A stretch of 64,000 nt of DNA. It comes from Streptomyces canus. GTDB lineage: Bacteria; Actinomycetota; Actinomycetes; Streptomycetales; Streptomycetaceae. The notes beneath the pieces were generated by a model. That model worked only from the letters and a program-made list of their open reading frames with translations, was not told the DNA's origin and searched no databases. The stretch is taken from positions 62,001 to 126,000 of the forward strand of contig NZ_JAUSYQ010000001.1 in NCBI RefSeq assembly GCF_030816965.1, in the 5' to 3' direction. Shown here piece after piece: positions 8,546-16,853 of this stretch (its first letter is position 1; each line of letters starts with the position of its first letter). The translations under genes and the position numbers were made by a program.

Positions 8546-8770
8546 AGGGCAGCCTCCAGAGATCGGGTGTCCTGCATCAGACTCCTATCGCCGCCCAAAT
8601 TCATCGACTGCACCCACGTAGCGAACCTATGCGACCTTCCAGTGTCGAAACGGTCCTCGAACCACGCCGCTCACCTGGGCATTCTCCTGCCGCTGAGGCG
8701 GCCGGGCGGTTAGCTCGGGCGCCGAGCGGCGAAAGGCGTATGAGGCACGTAGGACCGGGAGCATTGGCCC

Positions 8771-9076
8771 ATGAGCTACTTCATGTACGACGTCATGGGC
8801 CGCACGGTCGACGAGCCTGATCCGGAGACGATGAGGCGAGTGCTCGACGGTCTGGCGGAGGCCGATGACGAACACCCGGACGTATCCCTGACCCATGAAA
8901 GTGGGTGGTGCCTCAGCGCGTTCCAAGGCGGCCTGTTGGTCTGGGAGAACCCGGACGACGATTCGGCGGCCCGGCGCCAGTCGCGCGAAGTCGCCCACGA
9001 GGAGATTCTCCGGCTCTTCGGCCTGCTTGCCGCAGGTGACATTGCATCGGTTGAGGAGCTTCCCTGGCAGAGATGA
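8771..9076 (+). CDS. Conserved hypothetical protein (immunity-protein-like)
   Basis: 101 acidic residues: MGRTVDEPDPETMRRVLDGL, HPDVSLTHESGWCLSAFQGG, LLVWENPDDDS, ending VEELPWQR. Closely similar small proteins are common in Streptomyces; the compact acidic alpha/beta composition resembles immunity proteins of contact-dependent toxins, but no function is established. No cognate toxin lies next to it. The ATG at 8771 is preceded by GGACCGGGAG, a weak ribosome-binding site. Confidence 0.6.
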   Translation: MSYFMYDVMGRTVDEPDPETMRRVLDGLAEADDEHPDVSLTHESGWCLSAFQGGLLVWENPDDDSAARRQSREVAHEEILRLFGLLAAGDIASVEELPWQR

Positions 9077-9453
9077 CCAGTCTTCCTGTCAGGTCCCCGT
9101 TCAGAGGAAGATCCCTGCGGCGTGACGTGCCGCGAGGTGGCGCACGGCGAGCTGGTCGGTGTCGGCGATCGGCGCAGCAGGGCCGGGTGCGTACACCCAT
9201 CCGTGCCCGGCTGTGGCCTGACGTCCGAGCCTTTCTATGGCAGGGGTTATTCATGCTTGCCATCCTCGTGTAGCTGAGCGAGGGCCCGAACGACTTCGGT
9301 CGTGTGGGCCCCTTCCGCTGCCCCGGAAGTCCCAGGGACCCCGCTGGTATGCACTGATAGGCTCCCGTCGCCCGCTCAGGGCATGCACATTTCATTCACA
9401 GACTGGCGGACCTGTCCGGTCACAGCTGCCAGGGCGAGGGGCCGGGGTGTTCC
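9077..9453. other. No gene seen (about 375 bp)
   Basis: No frame with family-like composition on either strand. It should contain the promoter for the secreted FG-GAP protein. Confidence 0.45.
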
Positions 9454-12261
9454 GTGGGGGTCAACAAGGTCGTGCGACGCCGTCTGTTCGGCAGAGGGGG
9501 TGCGGCCCTGGCAGTGAGCGTTGCCCTCGCCGCGGGTGCTCCGGCCGCCGTGCCGACAGGGATGGCGGTGGCCGTCGGGGCTGACCAGGTCGCGGCGGCG
9601 GGCGAGGTCGTGCTCCCCGCCGCGGACCGGCGCGCCACGCGCAACCCGGTGTTCATCGGCTTCGGAGACACGGGTGTGCTGTCGAATCCCGAGGGATCCA
9701 GCGGCTGGCTCTGGACCGACTACGCGACGCGCAAGACCCGGGCGGTGACCGAGTTCGCCGGCACTCAGCAGCCCAACGCGCTCGCCCAGTCGGACACCAC
9801 CTACACCCTGTCGACCGACGCCGAGGGCCGGCGCGTCGTGCGGTTCCGCGCGATGGGCTCCGCCGAGGACCGCGGCTCGGTGACCGTCCCGACCGGTCTG
9901 ACCTATGCGGGGACGGCCGGCGCGGGTGTCGTGGTCGCTTACCTGGGTGGCTCGACCAACGTACGCGAACTGCACCTGCTGAAGCAGGCGGCCGGGGGCG
10001 GAACCGAGGACACGAAGGTGACCGGCTGGCCCGCCGACGCGAAGCTCCTCGCGTTGAGCGGGAAGGACGACCGATCGCTGCTGCTTCGCTACCGCGTGCC
10101 GACCGAGGACCCCCAGGTCTTCCTCTACCAGCTCGTCCTCGTCGACGTCCGCGACGGGACCTGGACCAAGCTGTTCACCCCCTACAACACCAACTCGGCC
10201 CGGCTGCCCGTCCTGAACGAGGGCTACGTCGGCTGGTGGTATCCGGGAGCCGGCGCGCGGCTGCTGCGCCGCGACGCACTGGACGGACCGGTGATCACCG
10301 TTCCCTTCCAGGGCACCGTGGGAAAGACCGACTTCACGGTCGTCGGTGACGACGTCGTGGTGGCCACCTACGGCGACGAGACCCGTGCCATACTCACCCG
10401 GCCCCTGACCGACGCGGGCGAATGGCGCACCCTGCTCCCGCAGATGGACGGGTGGATCCACGCGTCGGCCGACGGATCGGCTGTCGTGGTGGGCGGTCCC
10501 GACAAGGCGCACTGGGGCATGCACCGCATCTCCGAGACGCCGGACGGACAGATCGTGGCCGATGAGCTGATGGACCTGCCGCCGGTTCCCGCGCCCGTCG
10601 ACGGACTCTCGCTGGTGGGCGGCACCCTTGCCTGGACCGACCAGACCGCGCCCCCGTCCTACGACGTCATGTTCAACACACGCATCGTGTCGGCCGACGC
10701 GGTCCCCCAGGTGGGGCCGGTCCGCCAGGCCGGCGGAGGGGTCAAGCCGTGCATCTTCGTGAACAGCTGTGTGCGGCTGTTCGGCGCGGGCGACGGATCT
10801 GTCGTCTACAACGACCTGGACAACTCCCAGCTGATACACCGCCGTACACCCGCCGGTGAGGTTCAGACGCTGACGGTTGACGGCTTCTACGGTGAGGTGA
10901 GCGCCGCGGAGGGACGGTACGCGCTGCTCTCGGGCGGCCCGAACAAGAAGCAGTTCCTCGTCGACTGGACGCAGTCCAAGGTCGTCTCGACCCGCACCGC
11001 CGTGGCCGCCGCCCTGTGGGACGGACAGCTGTGGACCACGACCTCCACCGCCGGGCACCTGTCGATGAGCCGCCTCGGCTCGACCGCCGCTGCGGTCGAC
11101 GTCAACGTCGGCTCGGCATGCGTGCCCAGCGAGCTGCAGGTCAACGGCCGCTTCGTCTACTGGGCGTGCGCCGCGCAGAAGAAGGCCGGCGTGTTCGACC
11201 GCTCCCGCGGACGGTCGGTGGCCGTGCCCGTGGGGGACGCGCTGCTGGCCGACGGGTTCCTGGTCCGCCATGACAACGAGCGCGGCAAGCTGGTGCGCAC
11301 CGACGTCCGCTCCGGGCAGGCGGTCACCTCTGACCTGGCGGATCTGCCGGCGACCAAGAATCTCATGCCCGAGGGCAGTACCTCGGACCGACGTGTCCGC
11401 TGGACCCTGGACCCTGACAGCGGCCGCCTGGCTTTCGTGGACGCCGGCGAGCGCATCCATCTGATGCCGGCCGGGACTCTCGCCGCTCCCGTGCGGCGAG
11501 ATCACGCGGGCCGGGACGGCATCGGTGACCTGCTCACCCTCAACTCCTCCGGCGCGCTCACGTTCCAGCAAGGTACGGGCACGGGCACCTTCTCGGAGAA
11601 GGTGAGCGGCGGCGGCTGGGCGACCTCGGTCAGGGCGGTGCCGTTCGGGGACGTCAGCGGGGACCGGTGCAACGACGTTCTGGTGCGGCTGAGCAGCGGC
11701 GCCCTGCGCGCCTACCGACCGGGGTGCGGTGCCGCGCTGAAGTCGTCGACGCCGTACACCTCGCTGGGCACGTCCGGCTGGAACCAGTACGACGTGCTGA
11801 CCGCGCCCGGTGATGTGACCAAGGACGGGCTCCCGGACCTGATCGCGCGGAACTCCTCGACCGGGGCCGTGTACCTCTACAAGGGGACGAGCACGGGCAA
11901 GCTGTCGGCGCGGGTGAAGCTCTACGACAACTGGAAGGCGTACAAGAAGATCGTCGGGGCCGGGGACCTGAACGGCGACGGCATCGGCGACCTGCTGGCG
12001 CAGGACACGGCGAACAACCTGTACCGGTACTACGGCACCGACAACGGCACGTTCGGCGCCCGGACGAAGGTCTTCTCCAACTGGGGCGGCTCCTACAACG
12101 TGATCGTCGGCGTCGGCGACATCACCGGCGACGGGAAGGCCGACCTGGTCTCGCGGGACAGCGCGGGGAACGTGTGGCGCAACAACGGCGACGCCAAGGG
12201 ATCGTTCGGGGCGCGCACGCGCATCGCCACCGGCTGGCAGGGCTACAAGGGCCTCTTTTAG
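9454..12261 (+). CDS. Secreted FG-GAP/VCBS-repeat protein
   Basis: 935 residues. The N-terminus (RRRLFGRGGAALAVSVALAA, then APAAVPTG) is a Sec signal peptide. Residues about 50-680 form a large region of beta-propeller-like strands without a named family (FLYQLVLVDVRDGTWTKLF, GWWYPGAGARLL). From about 685 the C-terminus holds FG-GAP-like calcium-binding repeats with D-x-[NST]-x-D-G-x-x-D boxes: GRDGIGDLL, DVSGDRCNDVLVR, DVTKDGLPDLIAR, DLNGDGIGDLLAQ, DITGDGKADLVSR. Such Streptomyces exoproteins are extracellular and of unknown substrate. The GTG at 9454 gives the best signal peptide, though the RBS is not obvious. It stands alone, with IS5 debris directly downstream. Confidence 0.8.
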   Translation: MGVNKVVRRRLFGRGGAALAVSVALAAGAPAAVPTGMAVAVGADQVAAAGEVVLPAADRRATRNPVFIGFGDTGVLSNPEGSSGWLWTDYATRKTRAVTEFAGTQQPNALAQSDTTYTLSTDAEGRRVVRFRAMGSAEDRGSVTVPTGLTYAGTAGAGVVVAYLGGSTNVRELHLLKQAAGGGTEDTKVTGWPADAKLLALSGKDDRSLLLRYRVPTEDPQVFLYQLVLVDVRDGTWTKLFTPYNTNSARLPVLNEGYVGWWYPGAGARLLRRDALDGPVITVPFQGTVGKTDFTVVGDDVVVATYGDETRAILTRPLTDAGEWRTLLPQMDGWIHASADGSAVVVGGPDKAHWGMHRISETPDGQIVADELMDLPPVPAPVDGLSLVGGTLAWTDQTAPPSYDVMFNTRIVSADAVPQVGPVRQAGGGVKPCIFVNSCVRLFGAGDGSVVYNDLDNSQLIHRRTPAGEVQTLTVDGFYGEVSAAEGRYALLSGGPNKKQFLVDWTQSKVVSTRTAVAAALWDGQLWTTTSTAGHLSMSRLGSTAAAVDVNVGSACVPSELQVNGRFVYWACAAQKKAGVFDRSRGRSVAVPVGDALLADGFLVRHDNERGKLVRTDVRSGQAVTSDLADLPATKNLMPEGSTSDRRVRWTLDPDSGRLAFVDAGERIHLMPAGTLAAPVRRDHAGRDGIGDLLTLNSSGALTFQQGTGTGTFSEKVSGGGWATSVRAVPFGDVSGDRCNDVLVRLSSGALRAYRPGCGAALKSSTPYTSLGTSGWNQYDVLTAPGDVTKDGLPDLIARNSSTGAVYLYKGTSTGKLSARVKLYDNWKAYKKIVGAGDLNGDGIGDLLAQDTANNLYRYYGTDNGTFGARTKVFSNWGGSYNVIVGVGDITGDGKADLVSRDSAGNVWRNNGDAKGSFGARTRIATGWQGYKGLF

Positions 12262-12530
12262 GGATCGTCTTCGAAAACGGATCTTTCCCCGAACAGGAAT
12301 GACGCGAGTTTGACCGCCGCTTCGTAGGAAGTGGCGGTTTTCTCGTATCTGGTGGCGATGCCGCAGAAGCCCCAGGATGTGCGCGCCGTCCTGGAAGGGT
12401 TGGACCGCGACGCCGCCCGCGACGTGCTCTGGCGGCTGCGCCTCACCCAGCCGCAGATCACCCGGGTCTGGGCTGACCGCGGCTATGCCGGCGACCGTCG
12501 AGGTCGGCGATCGCACTTCAGTACATGAGA
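12258..12530. mobile_element. Scrambled IS5-family transposase remnants
   Basis: Two transposase pieces lie in opposite orientation. On minus (about 12262-12360) GIATRYEKTATSYEAAVKLA and SFLFGERSVF form the C-terminus typical of Streptomyces IS5-family transposases. On plus (about 12375-12515) DVLWRLRLTQPQITRVWADR and GYAG form the central WAD-x-GY motif. They overlap a tail-to-tail junction, so at least two insertion/deletion events occurred. No terminal repeats were found. Confidence 0.65.
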
Positions 12531-12617
12531 ATCATTCGCCAAAGCGTGCAACCGTATGACCCTCACATATGTCTCATACTGTGACCACCAGTCCCCGACG
12601 TCTCATAAGGGGGCGTC

Positions 12618-13127
12618 ATGTACACCCGCCATTGCCTCATGGCCATCACCGCGAGCGCACTCCTGCTGGCCGGCACCGCGGCTCCGACCTCTGCCGCCGC
12701 CACGTCCCCGGCACCGTCCACGAGTCTCGTGGTCAACGCCAGGATCGCCGGTCACTGCTCCTTCGACCGGGTCGTCATCGATGTGAAGGGCAAACTGCCG
12801 CCGACCACCGTCACGCGTTTCAAGGAACTCCGCTACGACGGCTCGGGGAAGAAGGTCCCGCTGGCCGGGAAGCACTTCCTGGAGATCAAGCTCTCCCCAG
12901 CCGCAGCCCACAACAACGCGGGCAGGAACGTCTACAAGGGCCCGCGCCTGATCAAGCTGAATCTGCCGAAACTCAAGGGCTTCGCACTGACCGGCGACTT
13001 CGAGGGCGTCGTCACCTTCGGGGCCGCGTTCGACAGCAAGCCCTCCTACACGACGAAGCAGCTGCACCGCCCCGAGCGCTTCGTCCTCGACATCGCCCAC
13101 CGCAACACCTGCCGTTCGTCGCACTGA
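12618..13127 (+). CDS. Secreted AMIN-like domain protein
   Basis: 169 residues. HCLMAITASALLLAGTAAPT and SAAA form a signal peptide with an Ala-x-Ala cleavage site near residue 27. The mature part has VVNARIAGHCSFDRVVIDVK, YDGSGKKVPLAGKHFLEI, DFEGVVTFGAAFDS and RFVLDIAHR, the pattern of the AMIN-like beta domain common in Streptomyces exoproteins, thought to bind cell wall or polymers. RBS AGGGGG lies 6 bp before the ATG. Two cysteines (near 52 and 165) may form a disulfide. Monocistronic. Confidence 0.7.
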   Translation: MYTRHCLMAITASALLLAGTAAPTSAAATSPAPSTSLVVNARIAGHCSFDRVVIDVKGKLPPTTVTRFKELRYDGSGKKVPLAGKHFLEIKLSPAAAHNNAGRNVYKGPRLIKLNLPKLKGFALTGDFEGVVTFGAAFDSKPSYTTKQLHRPERFVLDIAHRNTCRSSH

Positions 13128-13140
13128 GGTGCATTGACGG

Positions 13141-13834
13141 ATGCTGGGGTCGCGCACCGCTTCACGCGATGGGCGGCACCGGGTGTATGTCGTCAGCGGC
13201 GTGTCCCGTACGGTCGTGGACCCGCTGGACCGCCGCTGCCGACGGCGGCTCCACACGCACCCGCCGGCCACCGATCACACAGGCGGCGACGACACGACCC
13301 CACGACGCTGTCCGGACAGGCCTCTTTGCCTTGCTTGGGGCGGTCAGCCCCAAGCCGGTTGGCGCCTACGAGCCCGGAGGCAAAGCTGGACGCCGCCGGG
13401 ACCGCCGCGCCGGGGCCCGGCCCTCGGCGCCCCGAGCCGGGCCAGCGGACGGCCCGTCCTGCTCGACCTGCACCGTCGTGGCGTTGGGCGCGCGCAACAC
13501 GGGTGTAGACGACCCGCAGGCCGCCGCCACGGTGGTTGAGGGGCCTGGAAGTCGCCCGTTGACGCAAGTCGACGTACAGCGACGGCAGCGGCGGCGACTG
13601 CCTCGAAGTCGCCGACGGCCACCCCGCCCACGTCCGCGACTCACGCGTACAGCTCCGATGGGCAAGGCGGGCGACGTCCTGTTCGCGCCCCTGCGCAAGG
13701 CTGACTACGACACCTTGTCCTTCGTGCGGCGCCTGAGGGTCGAGCCCGCGCAGATGGGCACCGACGCGGGGCTGGTGGGGGCCGCAGCGGCAGCCCTCGC
13801 CAAGCGGGCGGACCCGGCCGCGGCGGGGGTCTGA
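13141..13834 (+). pseudogene. Mosaic of broken genes: DUF397 piece and ROK-like C-terminus
   Basis: From 13563 one plus frame reads RKSTYSDGSGGDCLEVADGH, the DUF397 core. The codon where DUF397 has its Trp is TGA (13560-13562), a premature stop. From about 13665 another frame reads FAPLRKADYDTLSFVRRLRV then TDAGLVGAAAAALAKRA, which resembles the C-terminus of ROK-family sugar kinases and ends with TGA at 13832. The first 400 bp give no recognisable protein. All parts look like decayed 3' gene ends. Confidence 0.45.
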
Positions 13835-13918
13835 CGCCCCAGGCAGGAACGATTCACCCGAAGGGCTCGACCGATCCGGCAGGTTCGGCCGGGCCCTTCA
13901 TCCATGACGCGGCCGACT

Positions 13919-13934
13919 TTTGAACATGTTCAAA
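13919..13934. promoter_or_regulatory. Palindromic operator TTTGAACATGTTCAAA
   Basis: A perfect 16-bp palindrome 38 bp upstream of the oxidoreductase start. Dyads built on TTGAACATGTTCAA are typical TetR-family operators, and TIGR01777 oxidoreductases in Streptomyces often sit next to a TetR gene. No such regulator is encoded here, so control must come from elsewhere or has been lost. Confidence 0.6.
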
Positions 13935-13971
13935 TAGACCGCTAAGGTGGTCCCCTACGAGGGGGAGCCGC

Positions 13972-14913
13972 ATGAAGATCGTGATACCCGGCGGGACCGG
14001 GCAGGTCGGCAGGATCCTGGACCGCGCGCTCACCGGGGCGGGACACGAGGTCGTCGTCCTGACAAGACGGCCGCAGCGCGACCGCGAGGTCGTCTGGGAC
14101 GGCGAGACGCCGGGACGGTGGGCGCGGGAGATCGACGGCAGCGACGTCGTGATCAACCTGGCCGGGCGCAGTGTCAGCTGCCGCTACACCGAGGCCAACC
14201 TGAAGGCCATGATGGACTCGCGGGTGCGCTCCACCCGGGCCGTCGGGATGGCGGTCGCCGCCGCCGCACGGCCGCCGCGGGTCTGGCTGCAGATGAGTAC
14301 GGCCACCGTCTACGCCCACCGGTTCGACGCGCCGAACGACGAGCGGACCGGCCTGATCGGCGGCAGCGAGCCCGGCGTCCCGGACTACTGGTCCTACAGC
14401 GTCGAGATCGCCGCCAACTGGGAGCGGGCCCAGGACCGGGCCGTGACCCCGCAGACCCGCAAGGTCGCCCTGCGTTCCGCGATGGTGATGAGCCCCGACC
14501 CCGGCGGGGTCTTCGACGTCCTGTCGTGGCTCGCGCGGCTCGGCCTCGGCGGCCCGGTCGCGGGCGGCGCACAGTACGTGTCCTGGATCCACGACCGGGA
14601 CTTCGTCCGTGCGGTCGAGTTCCTCGTCGACCGGGACGACCTCACCGGTCCCGTGAACCTCGCCGCCCCCGAACCCCTGCCGCAGCGCGCGTTCATGCGC
14701 GCCCTGCGCTCCGCCTGGGGTGTCCCGGTCGGCCTGCCGGCGACCCGGTGGATGGCGGAACTCGGCGCCTTCGCACTGCGCTCGGACACCGAACTCCTGC
14801 TGAAGAGCCGCCGTGTCGTTCCCGGCCGCCTGCTCGAGGAGGGCTTCGCCTTCGAGCACCCCGCGTGGCCGGAGGCCGCCGCCGACCTCGTACGACGAGG
14901 GCGTGACGGTTAA
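13972..14913 (+). CDS. TIGR01777 family NAD(P)-binding epimerase/oxidoreductase
   Basis: 313 residues. The N-terminal GGTGQVGRILDRAL is the Rossmann G-x-x-G-x-x-G motif; DGSDVVINLAGRSVSCRYTE, LQMSTATVYAHRFDA and YWSYSVEIAANWE follow the extended short-chain dehydrogenase pattern; PQRAFMRALRSAWGVPVGLP onward is the DUF1731 C-terminal domain. The usual YxxxK catalytic pair is replaced as in other members. Substrate is unknown. Length and architecture are complete. RBS GGGGGAG lies 6 bp before ATG. The upstream palindrome suggests repressor control. Confidence 0.85.
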   Translation: MKIVIPGGTGQVGRILDRALTGAGHEVVVLTRRPQRDREVVWDGETPGRWAREIDGSDVVINLAGRSVSCRYTEANLKAMMDSRVRSTRAVGMAVAAAARPPRVWLQMSTATVYAHRFDAPNDERTGLIGGSEPGVPDYWSYSVEIAANWERAQDRAVTPQTRKVALRSAMVMSPDPGGVFDVLSWLARLGLGGPVAGGAQYVSWIHDRDFVRAVEFLVDRDDLTGPVNLAAPEPLPQRAFMRALRSAWGVPVGLPATRWMAELGAFALRSDTELLLKSRRVVPGRLLEEGFAFEHPAWPEAAADLVRRGRDG

Positions 14914-15105
14914 GCGAGTCTCGGTGTTGCCCTGCGGCTGCACAGCCTTGTTGAGCGCGGGGGTGTCGCTCCTCTTGTCGGTTCCGATGATCGCCGGGTT
15001 GGACGGTGTTTCAGATGGTGAGTCTGTGAGTACTGCGGACGAGGCCGCTGTTGGTCTCCGCCAGCAGTGTGAAAGCCTGACGGAACTCGGCGCCTTCGCA
15101 CTGCG
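14756..15105. repeat. 25-bp exact direct repeat, two copies
   Basis: A 25-bp segment beginning CGGAACTCGGCG occurs at 14756-14780 inside the oxidoreductase gene and again at 15081-15105, right before the DUF2785-like remnant. The 300 bp between carry no recognisable gene. The second copy is probably a recombination scar that joined a piece of the oxidoreductase gene to the start of another gene. Confidence 0.7.
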
Positions 15106-15107
15106 TG

Positions 15108-15278
15108 ATGAGTGCTGATTTCGTCGACTGGCCGTCGATCGCGGCCGACGGCTTCCCCTTCCCCGAGGCCGTACCGGCATCTCAGCTCGCCGACGAGCTA
15201 TCGGCCATGCTGGCCGTGGCCGTGGCCGTGGCCGTGGCCGTGGCCGTGGCCGAGGATGAGGAGGACGGCGAGGACTGA
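15108..15278 (+). pseudogene. N-terminal piece of a DUF2785-like protein ending in a hexanucleotide repeat
   Basis: 56 codons: SADFVDWPSIAADGFPFPEA, VPASQLADELSAMLAVAVAV, ending EDEEDGED. The first 40 residues match the start of DUF2785 proteins (W-x-x-I-x-A-D-G-F, ELxxML). Then seven tandem copies of TGGCCG (15211-15252) encode an Ala-Val run and the frame soon stops. DUF2785 members are several hundred residues long, so this is a truncated gene, perhaps cut by repeat slippage or recombination. Confidence 0.5.
15211..15252. repeat. Hexanucleotide tandem repeat (TGGCCG)x7
   Basis: Seven perfect copies of TGGCCG, 42 bp, inside the truncated reading frame at 15108-15278. Perfect short tandem repeats are rare in these genomes and prone to slippage. 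Confidence 0.9.
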
Positions 15279-15436
15279 TCTCGCGGGCCAAATTCCGTGA
15301 GCCGCTGGGCTCTGATCCGAAAAAATCATGGACTGGCCAGTAAACGCCCGGGCCCGAGGGCGCCACCAACTGGTAGCCGCCAAGGCATTCCCACTGGGAT
15401 CCGCCGACGGCGGGACGAGTTGGAAGGTACGCCGCC

Positions 15437-15601
15437 ATGATGGATCCCGTGACCCTGATGCTGCTCGGCGCCGCGCCCGCGGTGCTGAAGGTCGCCGACG
15501 CCCTCGCCCAGGCCCTGCTGCTGCGCGCCCGCGCCGAACTGGCCCGGGCCGAGGCCGCCGCGCGGGTGCCAGGAGACAAGCCCGCCGGCGGTGCGCAGTG
15601 A
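15437..15601 (+). CDS. Small protein translationally coupled to the sigma factor
   Basis: 54 residues: MMDPVTLMLLGAAPAVLKVA, DALAQALLLRARAELARAEA, then a hydrophilic tail. The first half is hydrophobic with small residues and could be a membrane helix; the second is an Ala/Arg-rich helix. Its TGA overlaps the GTG of the sigma-factor gene (GTGA), so the two are co-translated. RBS GGAAGG lies about 10 bp before the ATG. No family recognised; a role in tuning the sigma factor is only suggested by coupling. Confidence 0.55.
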   Translation: MMDPVTLMLLGAAPAVLKVADALAQALLLRARAELARAEAAARVPGDKPAGGAQ

Positions 15602-16371
15602 ACAAGGAAATGTACTGCGCCGAGTGCGGCGCCACGGTGATGATGGCCTTCGAGACGGCCTACGAGCTGTACTACCGTCCGCTGGTCCTGTCGGTGCGTC
15701 AGCGGAGCGCCGCCTGGGGGCTGTCCGAGCAGGACGTCGACGCTGAGGCGCTCGTCCAGGACACCTTCGAGCAGGCCCTGCGTGTCTGGGACACCATCAG
15801 GGTCCCCCGCGCCTGGCTCTACACCGTGGCTCGGCGTCGTCTAGCCCGCTGCGTCCCCGTAGCCGGCCTGCGGGCAGATGGGGATCCGACGGACCACACC
15901 GAGCAGGGGACCGTCAGTTGGACCACCATCGCTCCGTCCGCAAGCACCGAGGACCTCGTCGCCGCGCGGGAGATTACCGAGCTCATCCAACTGATGCCGC
16001 AGCAGCGCCGCCAGGAAGTCGCCTACCTGCGCTACCTCGAAGAGTGGGCTTTCAGCGAGATCGCCGAACAGCTCGGCTGCTGCCCGGCCACTGCCCGTGT
16101 CCATGCTCTCAACGCGCGGGCCCAAATCGCCGAAGCCTCATCTGCGGCCGAGGCCGCATGTGCCCCGGACGTCACGTTGTCTTCGAAAGCTTCTACCGCG
16201 GCCGGCTGGCTGTTCGTTCTGCTCATGCTCGGCTGGGTCCTCGCGGCTGGCTTCCTCGTCGGTTGGCCCTGGGTGCTGGCGGCTGTCGGCGGCGTTGCAG
16301 CCATCGTCCTGGTGCGCTGGGCGTGGAGCGCCTGGAGCTGGCGCAGGGCCCGGCAGTCGGGAGATAGCTGA
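15598..16371 (+). CDS. ECF-type sigma factor with C-terminal transmembrane tail
   Basis: About 257 residues from GTG 15598. Region 2 lies at residues about 18-90 (FETAYELYYRPLVLSVRQRS, LVQDTFEQALRVWDTI, RAWLYTVARRRL), region 4 at about 120-180 (LIQLMPQQRRQEVAYLRYLE, FSEIAEQLGCCPATARVHAL). After a short linker come two hydrophobic segments (WLFVLLMLGWVLAAGFLVGW; VLAAVGGVAAIVLVRW). Sigma factors with membrane tails exist and can be held at the membrane until released. No separate anti-sigma gene is visible apart from the coupled 54-residue protein upstream, so the tail itself may act in cis. Confidence 0.75.
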   Translation: MNKEMYCAECGATVMMAFETAYELYYRPLVLSVRQRSAAWGLSEQDVDAEALVQDTFEQALRVWDTIRVPRAWLYTVARRRLARCVPVAGLRADGDPTDHTEQGTVSWTTIAPSASTEDLVAAREITELIQLMPQQRRQEVAYLRYLEEWAFSEIAEQLGCCPATARVHALNARAQIAEASSAAEAACAPDVTLSSKASTAAGWLFVLLMLGWVLAAGFLVGWPWVLAAVGGVAAIVLVRWAWSAWSWRRARQSGDS

Positions 16372-16463
16372 AGGTGATCAATGCGTCACCGGTTGTCAGT
16401 GGTGGCTGCTTTGATGGGCGGTTGCACCGGTGCGGCGCGTCCGTCAGGGGAGGGGAGCACGAC

Positions 16464-16749
16464 GTGGTACAGGTGCGGGATTACGAACGGGCGGATGGTA
16501 CGAAGGTCAGGGCGCACTCGCGGCGGCACCCGGGGGCGCGGCGGGAGTTGACCTTCTTCGCCGTGGTCGCCCTGGCCGTCTCGGTTTCGGTAGCAACGGC
16601 GGAACGGCAGGCGGCACTGGGACGGGCGAGCGGTTACCCCGACCGCAGCAGACCGGCGTCTACCCGGTGCACTTCCCAGGTTGGGACAAGCCCGCACCGC
16701 GGCGACGCCGACGGTGTCGTACCCGATCCGCTGGGACCGCAGCCAGTAA
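16464..16749 (+). pseudogene. Frameshifted small membrane protein of the YxRxDGTxVxxHxR type
   Basis: GTG 16464, preceded by AGGGGAG, starts VVQVRDYERADGTKVRAHSR then a hydrophobic stretch (LTFFAVVALAVSVSV). The rest is recovered only by changing frame twice: GGTAGGTGTGERLPRPQQTG, VYPVHFPGWDKPAP, and TVSYPIRWDRSQ to TAA at 16747. The N-terminal motif is shared with the gene at 16854-17219. Either the gene is decayed or the sequence has small indels here. Confidence 0.55.
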
Positions 16750-16768
16750 GCGCGGCTCCGCACGGCGA

Positions 16769-16792
16769 AGGGCCCCTGTTCTCCGGGGCCCT
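16769..16792 (+). terminator. Hairpin terminator after the small membrane pseudogene
   Basis: AGGGCCCC (16769-16776) pairs with GGGGCCCT (16785-16792) over an 8-nt loop, 20 bp beyond the TAA at 16749. It also lies between convergent genes, so it could serve both strands. Confidence 0.6.
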
Positions 16793-16853
16793 CCTTCGTG
16801 CTTGCTGTGCGGGGGCCCGTTACATCTGACGGCCCCCTGATGTGGTGCGAGTC

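Noticed and set aside
9376..12516. A 1046-codon open frame on minus through the FG-GAP gene region
   Set aside because: It is antisense to a gene with clear signal peptide and FG-GAP repeats, and its composition (Val/Gly/Arg/His-rich, no domains) is the shadow of GC-rich third positions.
13942..15579. A 545-codon minus frame over the oxidoreductase and downstream
   Set aside because: Overlaps a complete oxidoreductase gene on the other strand and the hexanucleotide repeat, so it is not a real gene; a short part near 14950-15050 looked protein-like but could not be assigned.
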